From contig CP176050.1 in the NCBI GenBank assembly GCA_046199005.1, forward strand, positions 744,001 through 808,000: a stretch of DNA of 64,000 nucleotides, written 5' to 3'. A program made the position numbers and the translations under genes. The notes beneath the pieces were generated by a model. The model did no database searches and was not told the DNA's origin. It saw only the letters and a list, made by a program, of their open reading frames with translations. Positions within the stretch are counted from its first letter, which is position 1; each line of letters opens with the position of its first letter. This document shows positions 53,058-61,372 of the stretch, piece by piece. This DNA is from Ascidiimonas sp046199005. Lineage in GTDB: Bacteria > Bacteroidota > Bacteroidia > Flavobacteriales > Flavobacteriaceae.

Positions 53058-53277
53058 GTATTGATTTGAAAATTTACAATTGAGTTGACAGGATCATTAC
53101 CTTTCATCAAAACTACAAAGTTTCTTCACCTTCTGAAAATTAAATAGAGATTTTGCAAACTTCCGTAAGATCAATACTCGATCATTGCCAATTACCTTGT
53201 CTTATTAGTTAATAAATACCTAAAGAGACGATCTAAGGTGGAATTATGCTTAATTTTGCCTCAAATTGTTTCACTAC

Positions 53278-54507
53278 ATGGCACGTTGGATTATTTTTGT
53301 AGTTATCTATATAATTATTGATTGGTACGCTTTTCAAGCGATTAAAACGCTTACCAGAAATCAATGGTTGCATTATCTGCATATAGGAATATCTCTGTTA
53401 GTCGTAGGAAATTTTATTTTTCAATTTGTATTCTCCAATGATACCGGAAGAGTTCTTACCCCGGCAAAAAGCTATGCTTTTGGTTTTTTATTAACGTTAA
53501 TGACCCTTAAATTAGCCGTACTTCCTTTTTTGTTAGGGGAAGATGTATACCGGTTAGGAGCGGGGCTTTACAATAAATTTTTTGGAGTAAAAGAGTCTTT
53601 TGATATTCCGTCAAGACGAAAATTTATCAGTACGATTGCGCTAGGTATAGCGGCCATACCCTTTGCATCGCTTTTATATGGTATGTACAAGGGTAAGTAC
53701 GACTTTCGAGTGTTGAGATATACGATGGAATTTGACGATCTGCCGGAAGCATTTGACGGATATCGAATCACTCAGATAAGTGATATTCATTCCGGAAGTT
53801 TCGATAATAAAAACAAAATAGAATATGCCATAGATCTTATTAATAAGGAGGCAAGTGATGCCATTCTTTTTACTGGAGATATGGTAAATAATTTAGCGAC
53901 AGAAATGATACCCTGGAAGGATACTTTTGCAAGACTGGAGGCAAAAGATGGTAAATTTTCTGTGCTGGGGAACCATGATTATGGTGACTATGTAGATTGG
54001 AAAACCGAATCTGAAAAAGAAAAAAATTTAAACCTCCTAAAGGATATCCAAAAGGAAATTGGTTTTGACCTGATACTAAATGATAGCAGATTCATTGAAA
54101 GAGGCGGTGAAAGAATTGCAGTGGTAGGTGTTGAGAATTGGGGTGCAGGAGGATTCAAAAAAGCAGGAGATCTTACGAAGGCCTCAGAGAAATTAAACAA
54201 AGATGATTTTAAGATTTTGATGAGTCATGACCCTTCTCACTGGGAACACGAAGTCATAAATCACGATTATCATTACCACCTTACACTTAGCGGACATACC
54301 CACGGAATGCAATTTGGAATAGAGATTCCAGGATGGATAAAATGGAGCCCGGTTAAATGGCGCTACAAATATTGGGCAGGTATCTACGAAGAATTGGGCC
54401 AGTTTATTAATGTGAACCGGGGCTTCGGTTTTCTGGCATATCCTGGGCGAGTAGGGATATGGCCGGAAATCACGGTTATAGAGTTAAAAAAATCTTCTAA
54501 AACTTAA
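53278..54507 (+). CDS. Membrane-anchored calcineurin-like metallophosphoesterase
   Basis: Residues 1-130 hold about four membrane helices (WIIFVVIYIIIDWYA, YLHIGISLLVVGNFIFQF, AFGFLLTLMTLKLAVLPF). A catalytic domain follows with the phosphoesterase motifs ITQISDIHSG, LFTGDMVNN, FSVLGNHDYGDY, and LTLSGHTHGMQFG. This is the YkuE/YaeI-like branch, often acting on lipid-linked pyrophosphates or UDP-lipids at the inner membrane. I start at ATG 53278; TTG 53266 would add four residues. No functional partner is adjacent. Confidence 0.9.
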   Translation: MARWIIFVVIYIIIDWYAFQAIKTLTRNQWLHYLHIGISLLVVGNFIFQFVFSNDTGRVLTPAKSYAFGFLLTLMTLKLAVLPFLLGEDVYRLGAGLYNKFFGVKESFDIPSRRKFISTIALGIAAIPFASLLYGMYKGKYDFRVLRYTMEFDDLPEAFDGYRITQISDIHSGSFDNKNKIEYAIDLINKEASDAILFTGDMVNNLATEMIPWKDTFARLEAKDGKFSVLGNHDYGDYVDWKTESEKEKNLNLLKDIQKEIGFDLILNDSRFIERGGERIAVVGVENWGAGGFKKAGDLTKASEKLNKDDFKILMSHDPSHWEHEVINHDYHYHLTLSGHTHGMQFGIEIPGWIKWSPVKWRYKYWAGIYEELGQFINVNRGFGFLAYPGRVGIWPEITVIELKKSSKT

Positions 54508-54608
54508 TTTTTGCTATTTTAAAGAAAAGTATTTACTTTGTAGCTGATTTGTAACCCAAATCAATACATATTGTCAGCCCCCCGCACTAATCTTTAAACC
54601 TACTTATT

Positions 54609-56105
54609 ATGTATGTAAAGAAGTCGCGGCTGGCGTATGCAATTTTCTCAGCTTTAATTTTCGTTTTATCATTTCAGTTAAATGCACAGGTTGGTATTGG
54701 AACCACAACCCCAGACCCCTCAGCGGTTTTAGATATCACCTCTACAACGCAAGGACTGCTTACTCCACGTATGACTACGGCGGAGAGAACAGCGATCGCA
54801 ACTCCTGCACAAGGATTAATGGTTTTTGATACAGATCTCGATGCCTTTTATTATTTTGATGGTGCTGTCTGGGTAGAGATGATCACAGGAGATGTTAAAA
54901 GAAGCAATTATAAATTGATTAAAAGTACAGATGTGCTCTCCACTGTGTTAGCCGATGAATTAGCCGCAGGTTCCGGAAGCAGTTATGTGCTGGATGAAAA
55001 TACATTATATGAATTTAACGGGACTGTCTTTTTTGATTTCCCTATAGATATTAATAATGCCTATATGATAGGAAATGATGTTGCAAATGATTTATTGGTA
55101 AACAGCACAGGAGGAGCACTTTTTGTGGGAGATACAGGAGGGTCTATACGAAGTTTAACCTTTGCGGCAGGTGGAGGTTCTATTTTTAATCTTGCATTAA
55201 ATGGAACAGCTACAGAACGACTTATTATTCAAAGCTGTGTATTTTCCGGACCGGGTACAGTAGGAACAATTTCTGATGCCACTTTAGTTTTTATGTCAAT
55301 TATACAATATGCTGGATTTACAAATGGTATCACTTTTACAGATATAGATTCATTATTACTCGATAATATAGGCTGGTTATCAACAAATTCTGGAACTATG
55401 GAAACTTTTACAGGAACTTTTGACCTAATCCAACAGTCTAGTGGTTTTTTTATAGTGGACGCTGGAGAAACTGGCATTGACGTGAGTTCTAATCCTACAA
55501 TCAATGGAAGTGCGTCGTTAGAAACTATTGCGTTTTCTGGGGATGGAACTGCTATAAATGGTTATACTACAGGAAGCTACCCTGGTTTTAGTTTTACGAA
55601 CGATTGGACAGTGAATTGCAGCGGTATTCCAGTAGAACGAGATGATACAGCATCTGCCAATATTTATTATAATGGAAATATTACAACGGGATTTCTACAA
55701 AATGTACCTAATAGTAATACCACAGCATTTAATTTGACTGGAAATTCAAATTCAAATTCTACCACAGGTGTTAATATGTTTAGAACCTCAACAAATGGTA
55801 ATAACCGAATTACTTACGCAGGTGAGAAAAGAAGGATTTTTCAGGTAAATGCTTCAATGTCGGTTAGAGGTAATGATACGGGTAATTTTTATGCATTTTT
55901 GATCGTGAAGAACGGTGTGACCCAATTAGTAGAAACGAATACCTTGATGAGAGTTAATAGTACCGCTGATGTTAATAGTCTGGCAATCGTAGGTACAGTA
56001 GAAATGGATCCTGGAGATTTTATTGAGATTTGGGGACAGCGACTTACAGGTTCTGGCACTGGTTCTCAATTATCAATTTTTTCACTTAACTTGAGTATAC
56101 AGTAA
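54609..56105 (+). CDS. Secreted 'VGIGTTTP' surface protein, long form
   Basis: After a signal peptide (AIFSALIFVLSFQLNAQ) comes the motif VGIGTTTPDPSAVLDITSTT, then GLLTPRMTTAERTAIATPAQ and YYFDGAVWVEM. This head module is shared with the three proteins at 57518-60299. The remaining 400 residues are beta-rich, Asn/Thr/Gly-rich and repetitive, suggesting a beta-helix or fibre shaft, and end in a strand-rich domain (LSIFSLNLSIQ). Proteins with this head are abundant in Bacteroidota and are thought to be surface fibres; no function is established. There is no obvious type IX sorting domain. Confidence 0.72.
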   Translation: MYVKKSRLAYAIFSALIFVLSFQLNAQVGIGTTTPDPSAVLDITSTTQGLLTPRMTTAERTAIATPAQGLMVFDTDLDAFYYFDGAVWVEMITGDVKRSNYKLIKSTDVLSTVLADELAAGSGSSYVLDENTLYEFNGTVFFDFPIDINNAYMIGNDVANDLLVNSTGGALFVGDTGGSIRSLTFAAGGGSIFNLALNGTATERLIIQSCVFSGPGTVGTISDATLVFMSIIQYAGFTNGITFTDIDSLLLDNIGWLSTNSGTMETFTGTFDLIQQSSGFFIVDAGETGIDVSSNPTINGSASLETIAFSGDGTAINGYTTGSYPGFSFTNDWTVNCSGIPVERDDTASANIYYNGNITTGFLQNVPNSNTTAFNLTGNSNSNSTTGVNMFRTSTNGNNRITYAGEKRRIFQVNASMSVRGNDTGNFYAFLIVKNGVTQLVETNTLMRVNSTADVNSLAIVGTVEMDPGDFIEIWGQRLTGSGTGSQLSIFSLNLSIQ

Positions 56106-56115
56106 ATTTTAAAAG

Positions 56116-56153
56116 CTCAAAGCACCTTCAAGCTAGCTTGAAGGTGCTTTGAG
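56116..56153. terminator. Perfect 38-bp palindrome between convergent genes
   Basis: CTCAAAGCACCTTCAAG pairs with its exact complement across the centre CTAG. It lies between the convergent 54609 and 56181 genes and would end transcription in both directions, although no T run follows on either side. Confidence 0.7.
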
Positions 56154-56180
56154 ACTTGGAATATTTTAACGAAATCTTTT

Positions 56181-57248
56181 TTATTTCCATCGATAACGAA
56201 GTGCAGCTAAATAATAACCTGCGCCAAAGCCTATCAATAAACCTTGAGTGTCATTAAGAACTTCATCTTTTTTCTTAAAGAAAGATTCTAAAACATACAG
56301 GCAACTGGGAGCACTCGTATTACCATATTTATAGAATGCATCCAGCGAAGGTTTAATTTTATCTTCGGAAAGGCCAATATGATCTTCCCGAAGGAATTGC
56401 TTGATCACTTTGGTACCCCCCTGATGAATAGACCATTCTTCTACGTCTGTTATAAGTAGGTTGTTTCTTTCTAAAAATGGTTTTATCAGTTTTTCTGAAA
56501 CCAGTTTTGGAACCACATCTTTCAACTGCGTGTCCATCATAAATTTACCGTCGGTCATTTTAATGAGTCCGCCGGGCGTATGATATTTCATTACATCTTC
56601 GACTTTCATTAAAGGATGATCAAATCTTTCTTTCATGCGTTCTGGTATGATCAAAAGCCCTATACCCCCATCATTAAAAAGTAGATTGGAAATAAGTGTT
56701 TTGCTAAAATCCTCATCGTCTGGAGACAAGGGAGCCATTTTCACCGTACATTGATCAAATACAAAGACGATAGCAGGCCTGTCAAAATGACGGCAGTAGT
56801 CAATAGCATCACTTAACGAATAAATACCTGCCGCACATCCATAGTAAGGCAGCTCTTCCGTGGCATCCAGTTCCTTTAATTCTGCATCTAAAGCTATCTG
56901 GCAGGCGAGATTTGGTAAAATATCGGTATGATACGTCGCATTATAACTTAGATTAAACATGCCTATTTCATCTTTGGCCACGACTGTAGTAAGCCGGTCA
57001 ATTACCGAGACCCCCCATTTTCTGGGATGGTCTTTTTCTTCTTTTAACATTACCTCAGGGTAAACCTCAAAGTTAAGTACACTAGGGCGTTGGGGTACGC
57101 CAAACGAACTTGCCAATCGCTTGGCTAACCGATTGGTTTTTTCTCCGTAGATTTCTTTAGGGTACACGCGATCCGCAAAATAGACGGCATCGTAGGAGCT
57201 TGGGAAAATAGACTGCACGTCTGCAATGTAAACATTTGTCTGTTTCAT
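56181..57248 (-). CDS. Type III polyketide synthase / KAS III-like enzyme
   Basis: This thiolase-fold condensing enzyme of 355 residues has the complete Cys-His-Asn triad of type III PKS and FabH enzymes: Cys138 in ELPYYGCAAGIY, His275 in WSIHQGGTKV, and Asn310 in KYGNTSAPSCLYVLE. The C-terminal GFGAGYYLAALRYRW is the usual Gly-rich end. The enzyme would elongate an acyl-CoA with malonyl-CoA. Type III PKS and KAS III cannot be separated from motifs alone. It stands alone among surface-protein genes, without acyl carrier, reductase or methyltransferase neighbours. Confidence 0.82.
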   Translation of the reverse strand: MKQTNVYIADVQSIFPSSYDAVYFADRVYPKEIYGEKTNRLAKRLASSFGVPQRPSVLNFEVYPEVMLKEEKDHPRKWGVSVIDRLTTVVAKDEIGMFNLSYNATYHTDILPNLACQIALDAELKELDATEELPYYGCAAGIYSLSDAIDYCRHFDRPAIVFVFDQCTVKMAPLSPDDEDFSKTLISNLLFNDGGIGLLIIPERMKERFDHPLMKVEDVMKYHTPGGLIKMTDGKFMMDTQLKDVVPKLVSEKLIKPFLERNNLLITDVEEWSIHQGGTKVIKQFLREDHIGLSEDKIKPSLDAFYKYGNTSAPSCLYVLESFFKKKDEVLNDTQGLLIGFGAGYYLAALRYRWK

Positions 57249-57460
57249 TTTAAATAGATTAAGTTAGTAAATGGGTAGTTTTGGGGTTAATCGAGAGGGG
57301 CGCTAACAGTAAGAAATAAAGCTAATTAAGATGAATGGTATTTAAATTAAAAGAAATGTTAATCTTTTTATTTTTATGGTAAAATGCATTTTAATATACG
57401 GTAAAACCTTACCAAAAAAGAAGGTTTTTTTGTATATTATTGATTTATAGATATTTATAA
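57249..57460. other. Divergent intergenic region
   Basis: Upstream region shared by the polyketide synthase-like gene and the first duplicated surface-protein gene. Apart from the promoter listed at 57461-57491 I see nothing in it. Confidence 0.4.
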
Positions 57461-57491
57461 TTTGTGTAGTTCTGGCAAAATTGTACATTTG
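57461..57491 (+). promoter_or_regulatory. Bacteroidota consensus promoter
   Basis: TTTG at 57461-57464 and TACATTTG at 57484-57491 are separated by 19 bp, an ideal Bacteroidota promoter. The -7 element ends 27 bp before the ATG at 57518. The two downstream paralogues have TATATTTG elements (58369-58376 and 59499-59506) ending 28 and 29 bp before their ATGs. Confidence 0.75.
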
Positions 57492-57517
57492 TATCTTAAC
57501 TTATAGCCCCCCTAACA

Positions 57518-58285
57518 ATGAACACGAATGTTTTTTTTCGTAGCGTATTCTGTTTTGGTATACTTTACGTAACTACAGTGAGTACCACTTTTGCCCAGGT
57601 GGGAATTGGTACTACCAGTCCGGACGCATCTACGATTTTAGATGTAACAGCTCCCAACGACGATGCGGGAGTCTTGTTTCCCAGATTAACAACAGCGCAA
57701 CGTGACGCTATTTCATCTCCAGCTACTGGTCTATTAATTTACAATAGCGATGAAAACGAATTTCAATACAACTTTGGAACACCTGCAAGTAGCAATTGGG
57801 TTACAATCAAAAATTCAGGTGTCCAACCCAGAAGTGTGAAATATGCTTTTGATGCAAGTGCCACTAATCCAAATCTCAACGTTACCGCAGGTCAGGTAGT
57901 ACCTATATTTGTAGCGCCGGAATGGAATGATGACACCGCTTTGTATCAAAAAACGGCCAACGGATTCTTGACGATCAATGAATCTGGAAGGTATCGATTT
58001 ACGATTAACGTAGAAATGATCGATATTAATAGCAGTAATAACCTAATGAACCTCTATGTCTTTTTAAGGATTAATGGGACAGAGGTAGGTGCTCCCGGCT
58101 CAACGGCTATTTTCGCAGATAGTGGTAGTAACGAAAATGAATACAGTTCTGTTAATTTTATCGATATTCACGACATCACTGCTGGTGATTCTATAAGTCT
58201 GATTGCTTACAGGGATAGCGGTTCTGGTGATGTAATTTTATCCGGTACTGATTTTTCAAATATCATTATTGAAAAATTAGAGTAA
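57518..58285 (+). CDS. Secreted 'VGIGTTSP' protein with C1q/TNF-like domain, tandem copy 1
   Basis: The parts are a signal peptide (residues 1-26), the head module VGIGTTSPDASTILDVTAPN ... GLLIYNSDENEFQYNF, and a C-terminal jelly-roll-like domain of about 140 residues. That last domain has GRYRFTINVEMID, FLRINGTEVGAPGS, ITAGDSISLIAYRD, and ends NIIIEKLE, the strand pattern of C1q/TNF-like trimerising domains. Its mature part is largely identical to that of the next gene, while the two signal peptides are unrelated in sequence. It has its own consensus promoter. The role is presumably a surface adhesin or fibre tip. Confidence 0.75.
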   Translation: MNTNVFFRSVFCFGILYVTTVSTTFAQVGIGTTSPDASTILDVTAPNDDAGVLFPRLTTAQRDAISSPATGLLIYNSDENEFQYNFGTPASSNWVTIKNSGVQPRSVKYAFDASATNPNLNVTAGQVVPIFVAPEWNDDTALYQKTANGFLTINESGRYRFTINVEMIDINSSNNLMNLYVFLRINGTEVGAPGSTAIFADSGSNENEYSSVNFIDIHDITAGDSISLIAYRDSGSGDVILSGTDFSNIIIEKLE

Positions 58286-58403
58286 TCTTTGGATATTCAA
58301 AAAGTGTTATTTCATCTGTATTTTGTATCAATTTGTCCTACATTTCTTTTTTATTTTGGCTAATGTATTATATTTGGGGAATTAACATTTTAGCCCTCCA
58401 ACA

Positions 58404-59174
58404 ATGAATACGAATAAAGACATTCGTGTAATTGCATATATATGTGCATTTACTTTACTATTTTCTATTAATCTGACACTTGCTCAGGTAGGTATTGGTA
58501 CCACAAGTCCCGATGCATCTTCGGTTTTAGATGTAACAGCACCCAATGATGATGCTGGTGTTTTGTTTCCCAGATTGACGACCACTCAACGTGATGCCAT
58601 CTCGTCTCCCGCAACAGGTTTACTTATATACAATACCGACGAAAACGAATTTCAGTACAATTTTGGAACACCTGCTGCTTCAAACTGGGTTTCTATCAAG
58701 AATTCAGGAGCCGAGCCGAGAACGATCAAATACAAATACAACAATTTTGCCAGTAATCCGAATTTAAACGAAACTGCCGGTCAGGTAGCACCTTTATTCG
58801 TGGAACTGGAATGGAATGATGATACTTCGCTTTATCAAAAAACAGCAAATGGTTTTTTGACTATCAATGAATCGGGTAGATACCGATTTACCGTTAATAT
58901 TGAATTGTTTGATAGTGCTGGTTCCAATAATTTGATGGCATTATATGCTTTTCTAAGAATTAATGGTACAGAGGTGGGTGCTGCTGGCTCAACCGCTATA
59001 TTCCTCAACAGCAGTGGTAATGCGAACGATTACAGCTCTATTAACTTTAGTGATATTCACGATATCAATGCCGGAGATTCTATTAGTGTTATTGTTTATC
59101 GGGATGCTGGCTCAGGTACCGTGATACTATCCGGTACTGATTTTTCGAATATCCTTATTGAGAAGTTAGAATAG
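58404..59174 (+). CDS. Secreted 'VGIGTTSP' protein with C1q/TNF-like domain, tandem copy 2
   Basis: It has the same architecture as the preceding gene: signal peptide, head module VGIGTTSPDASSVLDVTAPN, then a C1q-like jelly roll (GRYRFTVNIELFD, FLRINGTEVGAAGS, NAGDSISVIVYRD, NILIEKLE). The two genes are a tandem duplication with an offset of 886 bp. Both 5' leaders carry a C-rich AGCCCC/AGCCCT block before the ATG. A -7 element TATATTTG lies at 58369-58376, so it has a separate promoter. Confidence 0.75.
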   Translation: MNTNKDIRVIAYICAFTLLFSINLTLAQVGIGTTSPDASSVLDVTAPNDDAGVLFPRLTTTQRDAISSPATGLLIYNTDENEFQYNFGTPAASNWVSIKNSGAEPRTIKYKYNNFASNPNLNETAGQVAPLFVELEWNDDTSLYQKTANGFLTINESGRYRFTVNIELFDSAGSNNLMALYAFLRINGTEVGAAGSTAIFLNSSGNANDYSSINFSDIHDINAGDSISVIVYRDAGSGTVILSGTDFSNILIEKLE

Positions 59175-59203
59175 TTAAGAAGATCTAATTTTTACACCTG
59201 TAA

Positions 59204-59306
59204 TTTTATTAGCACTGCCAAAGGGTCTAATGCTCCGGCACTCACCTTGAAATTAAACGGTTGTTTCTGGCAAATGCCGCATGCGCTGCCCTGAGGGGGT
59301 TTACTA
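59204..59306. repeat. Dispersed intergenic repeat (copy 2, hairpins decayed)
   Basis: This is a diverged copy of 1237-1340, recognised from TTTTATT, GCCAAAGGGTCTAA, GAAATTAAACG and a final TTACTAT/CTACT in the same order. The internal inverted repeats that are perfect in copy 1 are mostly lost here. The rest of the 359-bp gap (59175-59534) holds only the -7 element at 59499-59506. Confidence 0.6.
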
Positions 59307-59534
59307 TTTTTTATATCATTTCAAAAAAAGATTATTTATTGTTTTATGCCGGCAAATTTTGGAATGCAAAAGACTGGAGTGATGTCAATTTATAAGCGAC
59401 TGAAAACGAATAATTTTTAATACTGAAAGTTAGATTCTTTACTTATAAATTTTATTTTATTCTGACAGTTCTATCGATTTTAATTTACAGAAAAAACGTA
59501 TATTTGATTAGTGGTTTCAGTAAAAATACTCCCT

Positions 59535-60299
59535 ATGAAAAATAATTACTACGGTGTTTCTGTCATCAAATTTTTTGGACTTTTAGTTGTATTAAATATC
59601 TGTGTATCTGCGCATGCTCAGGTTGGTATTGGTACCACCACTCCCGAAGCAGCTCTCGATGTAAGCTCTACAGAATCCGGTATTTTGATCCCGAGACTCA
59701 CGACTACAGACCGGGATGCAATTGCAACGCCTGTCGTGGGTATGATGATCTTTAACAGTACCGAAAATGTATTTCAGTTTTGCAGTGCGATCACACCTTC
59801 GGTTGTGTGGAAGGCAGTTACCAATGCACCTTCTCTTAAATATGTGGCTAGTATTGGTAGCACTAGTACAGATCTTAGTGTTTCAGGAAATGGTCCCGAC
59901 TCTAGAATGCCTATTTTTGACTTTCCTTCATGGAATGATAACTCCTCTATTTTTACTTCGATCACGAGTGGAAGTACCACGCTAAATGTCTCGCAACCTG
60001 GAAGATATCGAATTACTTTAAATGCATACGTCTCTGTGAGTACGTCCGGGAGTGCTGCCATACGTTATTACGTAGACGGTTCCAGGGCTTCTGGAGGTGC
60101 AGCAATAGTCAGCAATCCTAATCTTACGAACGTATTAAATACAACCGTTCATCTTTCTGAGATTATTGAAGTGGATACGGCTCCTGCTGCTATCACAGTC
60201 CAGGTTGACGAAATCACTGCGAACACAGAATTACGTTTATTAGCGAGTCCTGTTTCAGGGGTTTCAGTGAATAATATTCAGGTAGAAAAAGTTGATTAA
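59535..60299 (+). CDS. Secreted 'VGIGTTTP' protein, third short paralogue
   Basis: Signal peptide (FFGLLVVLNICVSAHAQ), head module VGIGTTTPEAALDVSSTESG ... VGMMIFNSTENVFQF, and a C-terminal jelly-roll-like domain (GRYRITLNAYVSV, IEVDTAPAAITVQV, NNIQVEKVD). It is less similar to the tandem pair than they are to each other. ATG 59535 is chosen because it sits directly before the signal sequence and 29 bp behind a TATATTTG element; the GTG at 59511 is less likely. Confidence 0.74.
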   Translation: MKNNYYGVSVIKFFGLLVVLNICVSAHAQVGIGTTTPEAALDVSSTESGILIPRLTTTDRDAIATPVVGMMIFNSTENVFQFCSAITPSVVWKAVTNAPSLKYVASIGSTSTDLSVSGNGPDSRMPIFDFPSWNDNSSIFTSITSGSTTLNVSQPGRYRITLNAYVSVSTSGSAAIRYYVDGSRASGGAAIVSNPNLTNVLNTTVHLSEIIEVDTAPAAITVQVDEITANTELRLLASPVSGVSVNNIQVEKVD

Positions 60300-60381
60300 G
60301 AAGGCATATCATAGCCAAATGCGGCGTATTTAGGTTTTTTTATTACATTTGATTGATTAAACCCGTAAAAATCAAAAATAT

Positions 60382-60678
60382 ATGTCCAAGTTTGGTGATT
60401 TAATAGACATCAGCATTCCCGTATTGCTGGATTTCTATACAGACTGGAATGAAGCTGCTAAAGGAATGCATGCCGTTTTGCGTGATGTGGCAGCAGCAAT
60501 GGGCGATAAAGCCAAAGTGATCAAGATAGATGTAGATAAAAATCAGGAACTCGCAGAAGCATTGCGCGTTAAAGGATTGCCTACACTCATGATCTATAAA
60601 AATGGTGAAATGGTGTGGCGCCAAAGTGGTGAGCAAGATGCTAATACACTCATTGGATTGCTTCAGGAATATCTCTAA
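60382..60678 (+). CDS. Thioredoxin-fold protein lacking both active-site cysteines
   Basis: The 98-residue protein follows the thioredoxin fold closely (VLLDFYTDW, KVIKIDVDKN, RVKGLPTLMIYKNGE with cis-Pro67). The CGPC site after Trp22 reads NEAA (Asn23, Ala26), and no cysteine occurs anywhere in the protein. It cannot be a disulfide reductase and may act as a chaperone or binding subunit. It has no signal peptide, so it is cytosolic. It stands between a surface-protein gene and a convergent deacetylase gene. Confidence 0.88.
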   Translation: MSKFGDLIDISIPVLLDFYTDWNEAAKGMHAVLRDVAAAMGDKAKVIKIDVDKNQELAEALRVKGLPTLMIYKNGEMVWRQSGEQDANTLIGLLQEYL

Positions 60679-60706
60679 TGAATCATCGTTAGAAATAAAA
60701 TGAGTG

Positions 60707-61345
60707 TTAGGATCCTGAAGGGATCAACTCAAATTGATATCCCTTACTTTGAAGGTCTCTTAAGATGTCTGTTAAGACCCGTTTTAGATTTTTTCCGGCT
60801 TTGATACTATCGTGAAAAACAATTATACTCCCGTTTTCTACATTTTCAATTACATTTTTGTAGCACGCCTCCGCAGAAATACTTTTTTTCCAGTCCATAG
60901 CGAGTATGTCCCACATGATGATCTTGAATCCTTGTTTTTTTAATTCTTTAGCCTGTTTAAAACTCGCGCGCCCATAAGGTGGTCTAAACAGATCTGAATC
61001 GATATATTCCGAAGCCATTTTTACATTTTGTAAATACTCCTCCGTACTTACTTTCCACCCGTTGAGGTGATTATGTGTATGGTTTCCTATACAATGTCCC
61101 TCGGCGTGTATCCGATGGAACAAGTTTTCATGAGCCGCAACATTTTTTCCTATGCAAAAGAAAGTCGCTTTGGCATCAAAGCGCTTTAACGTATCCAGTA
61201 CCCAATCGGTTACTCCAGGTGTAGGCCCATCGTCAAAAGTGAGATAAATACAATTCTTTCTTTTTGGATAAGACCAGATTCTCCTGGGATAAAGCCACTT
61301 GAGAAGTCGTGGTGTTTTGGCAGGTATTCCATTCTTAAATAACAT
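60707..61345 (-). CDS. Polysaccharide deacetylase (NodB-homology, CE4)
   Basis: These metal-dependent enzymes remove N- or O-acetyl groups from glycans. All five CE4 motifs are visible: YLTFDDGPTPG (catalytic base Asp and metal Asp), GNHTHNH (metal His pair), FRPPYGRAS, MWDILAMDW, and SIIVFHDSI (catalytic His). There is no signal peptide, but the basic N-terminus (LLKWLYPRRIWSYPKRK) could be membrane-associated. The 212-residue length is the minimal CE4 domain. It lies 27 bp behind the DUF2723 gene on the same strand, so the two are probably cotranscribed and both act on envelope glycans. Confidence 0.92.
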   Translation of the reverse strand: MLFKNGIPAKTPRLLKWLYPRRIWSYPKRKNCIYLTFDDGPTPGVTDWVLDTLKRFDAKATFFCIGKNVAAHENLFHRIHAEGHCIGNHTHNHLNGWKVSTEEYLQNVKMASEYIDSDLFRPPYGRASFKQAKELKKQGFKIIMWDILAMDWKKSISAEACYKNVIENVENGSIIVFHDSIKAGKNLKRVLTDILRDLQSKGYQFELIPSGS

Positions 61346-61372
61346 AAGAGCACTTGAAGAATCGTATAGTAA

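Noticed and set aside
59346..59420. 24-codon frame beginning MPANFGMQK in the gap after copy 2 of the repeat
   Set aside because: It is too short, has no leader, helix or double glycine, and lies beside a decayed repeat; it is likely chance.
54609..60299. Prophage tail-fibre genes
   Set aside because: The head module recalls phage fibres, but every protein has a signal peptide and no other phage gene is present. Chromosomal surface proteins fit better.
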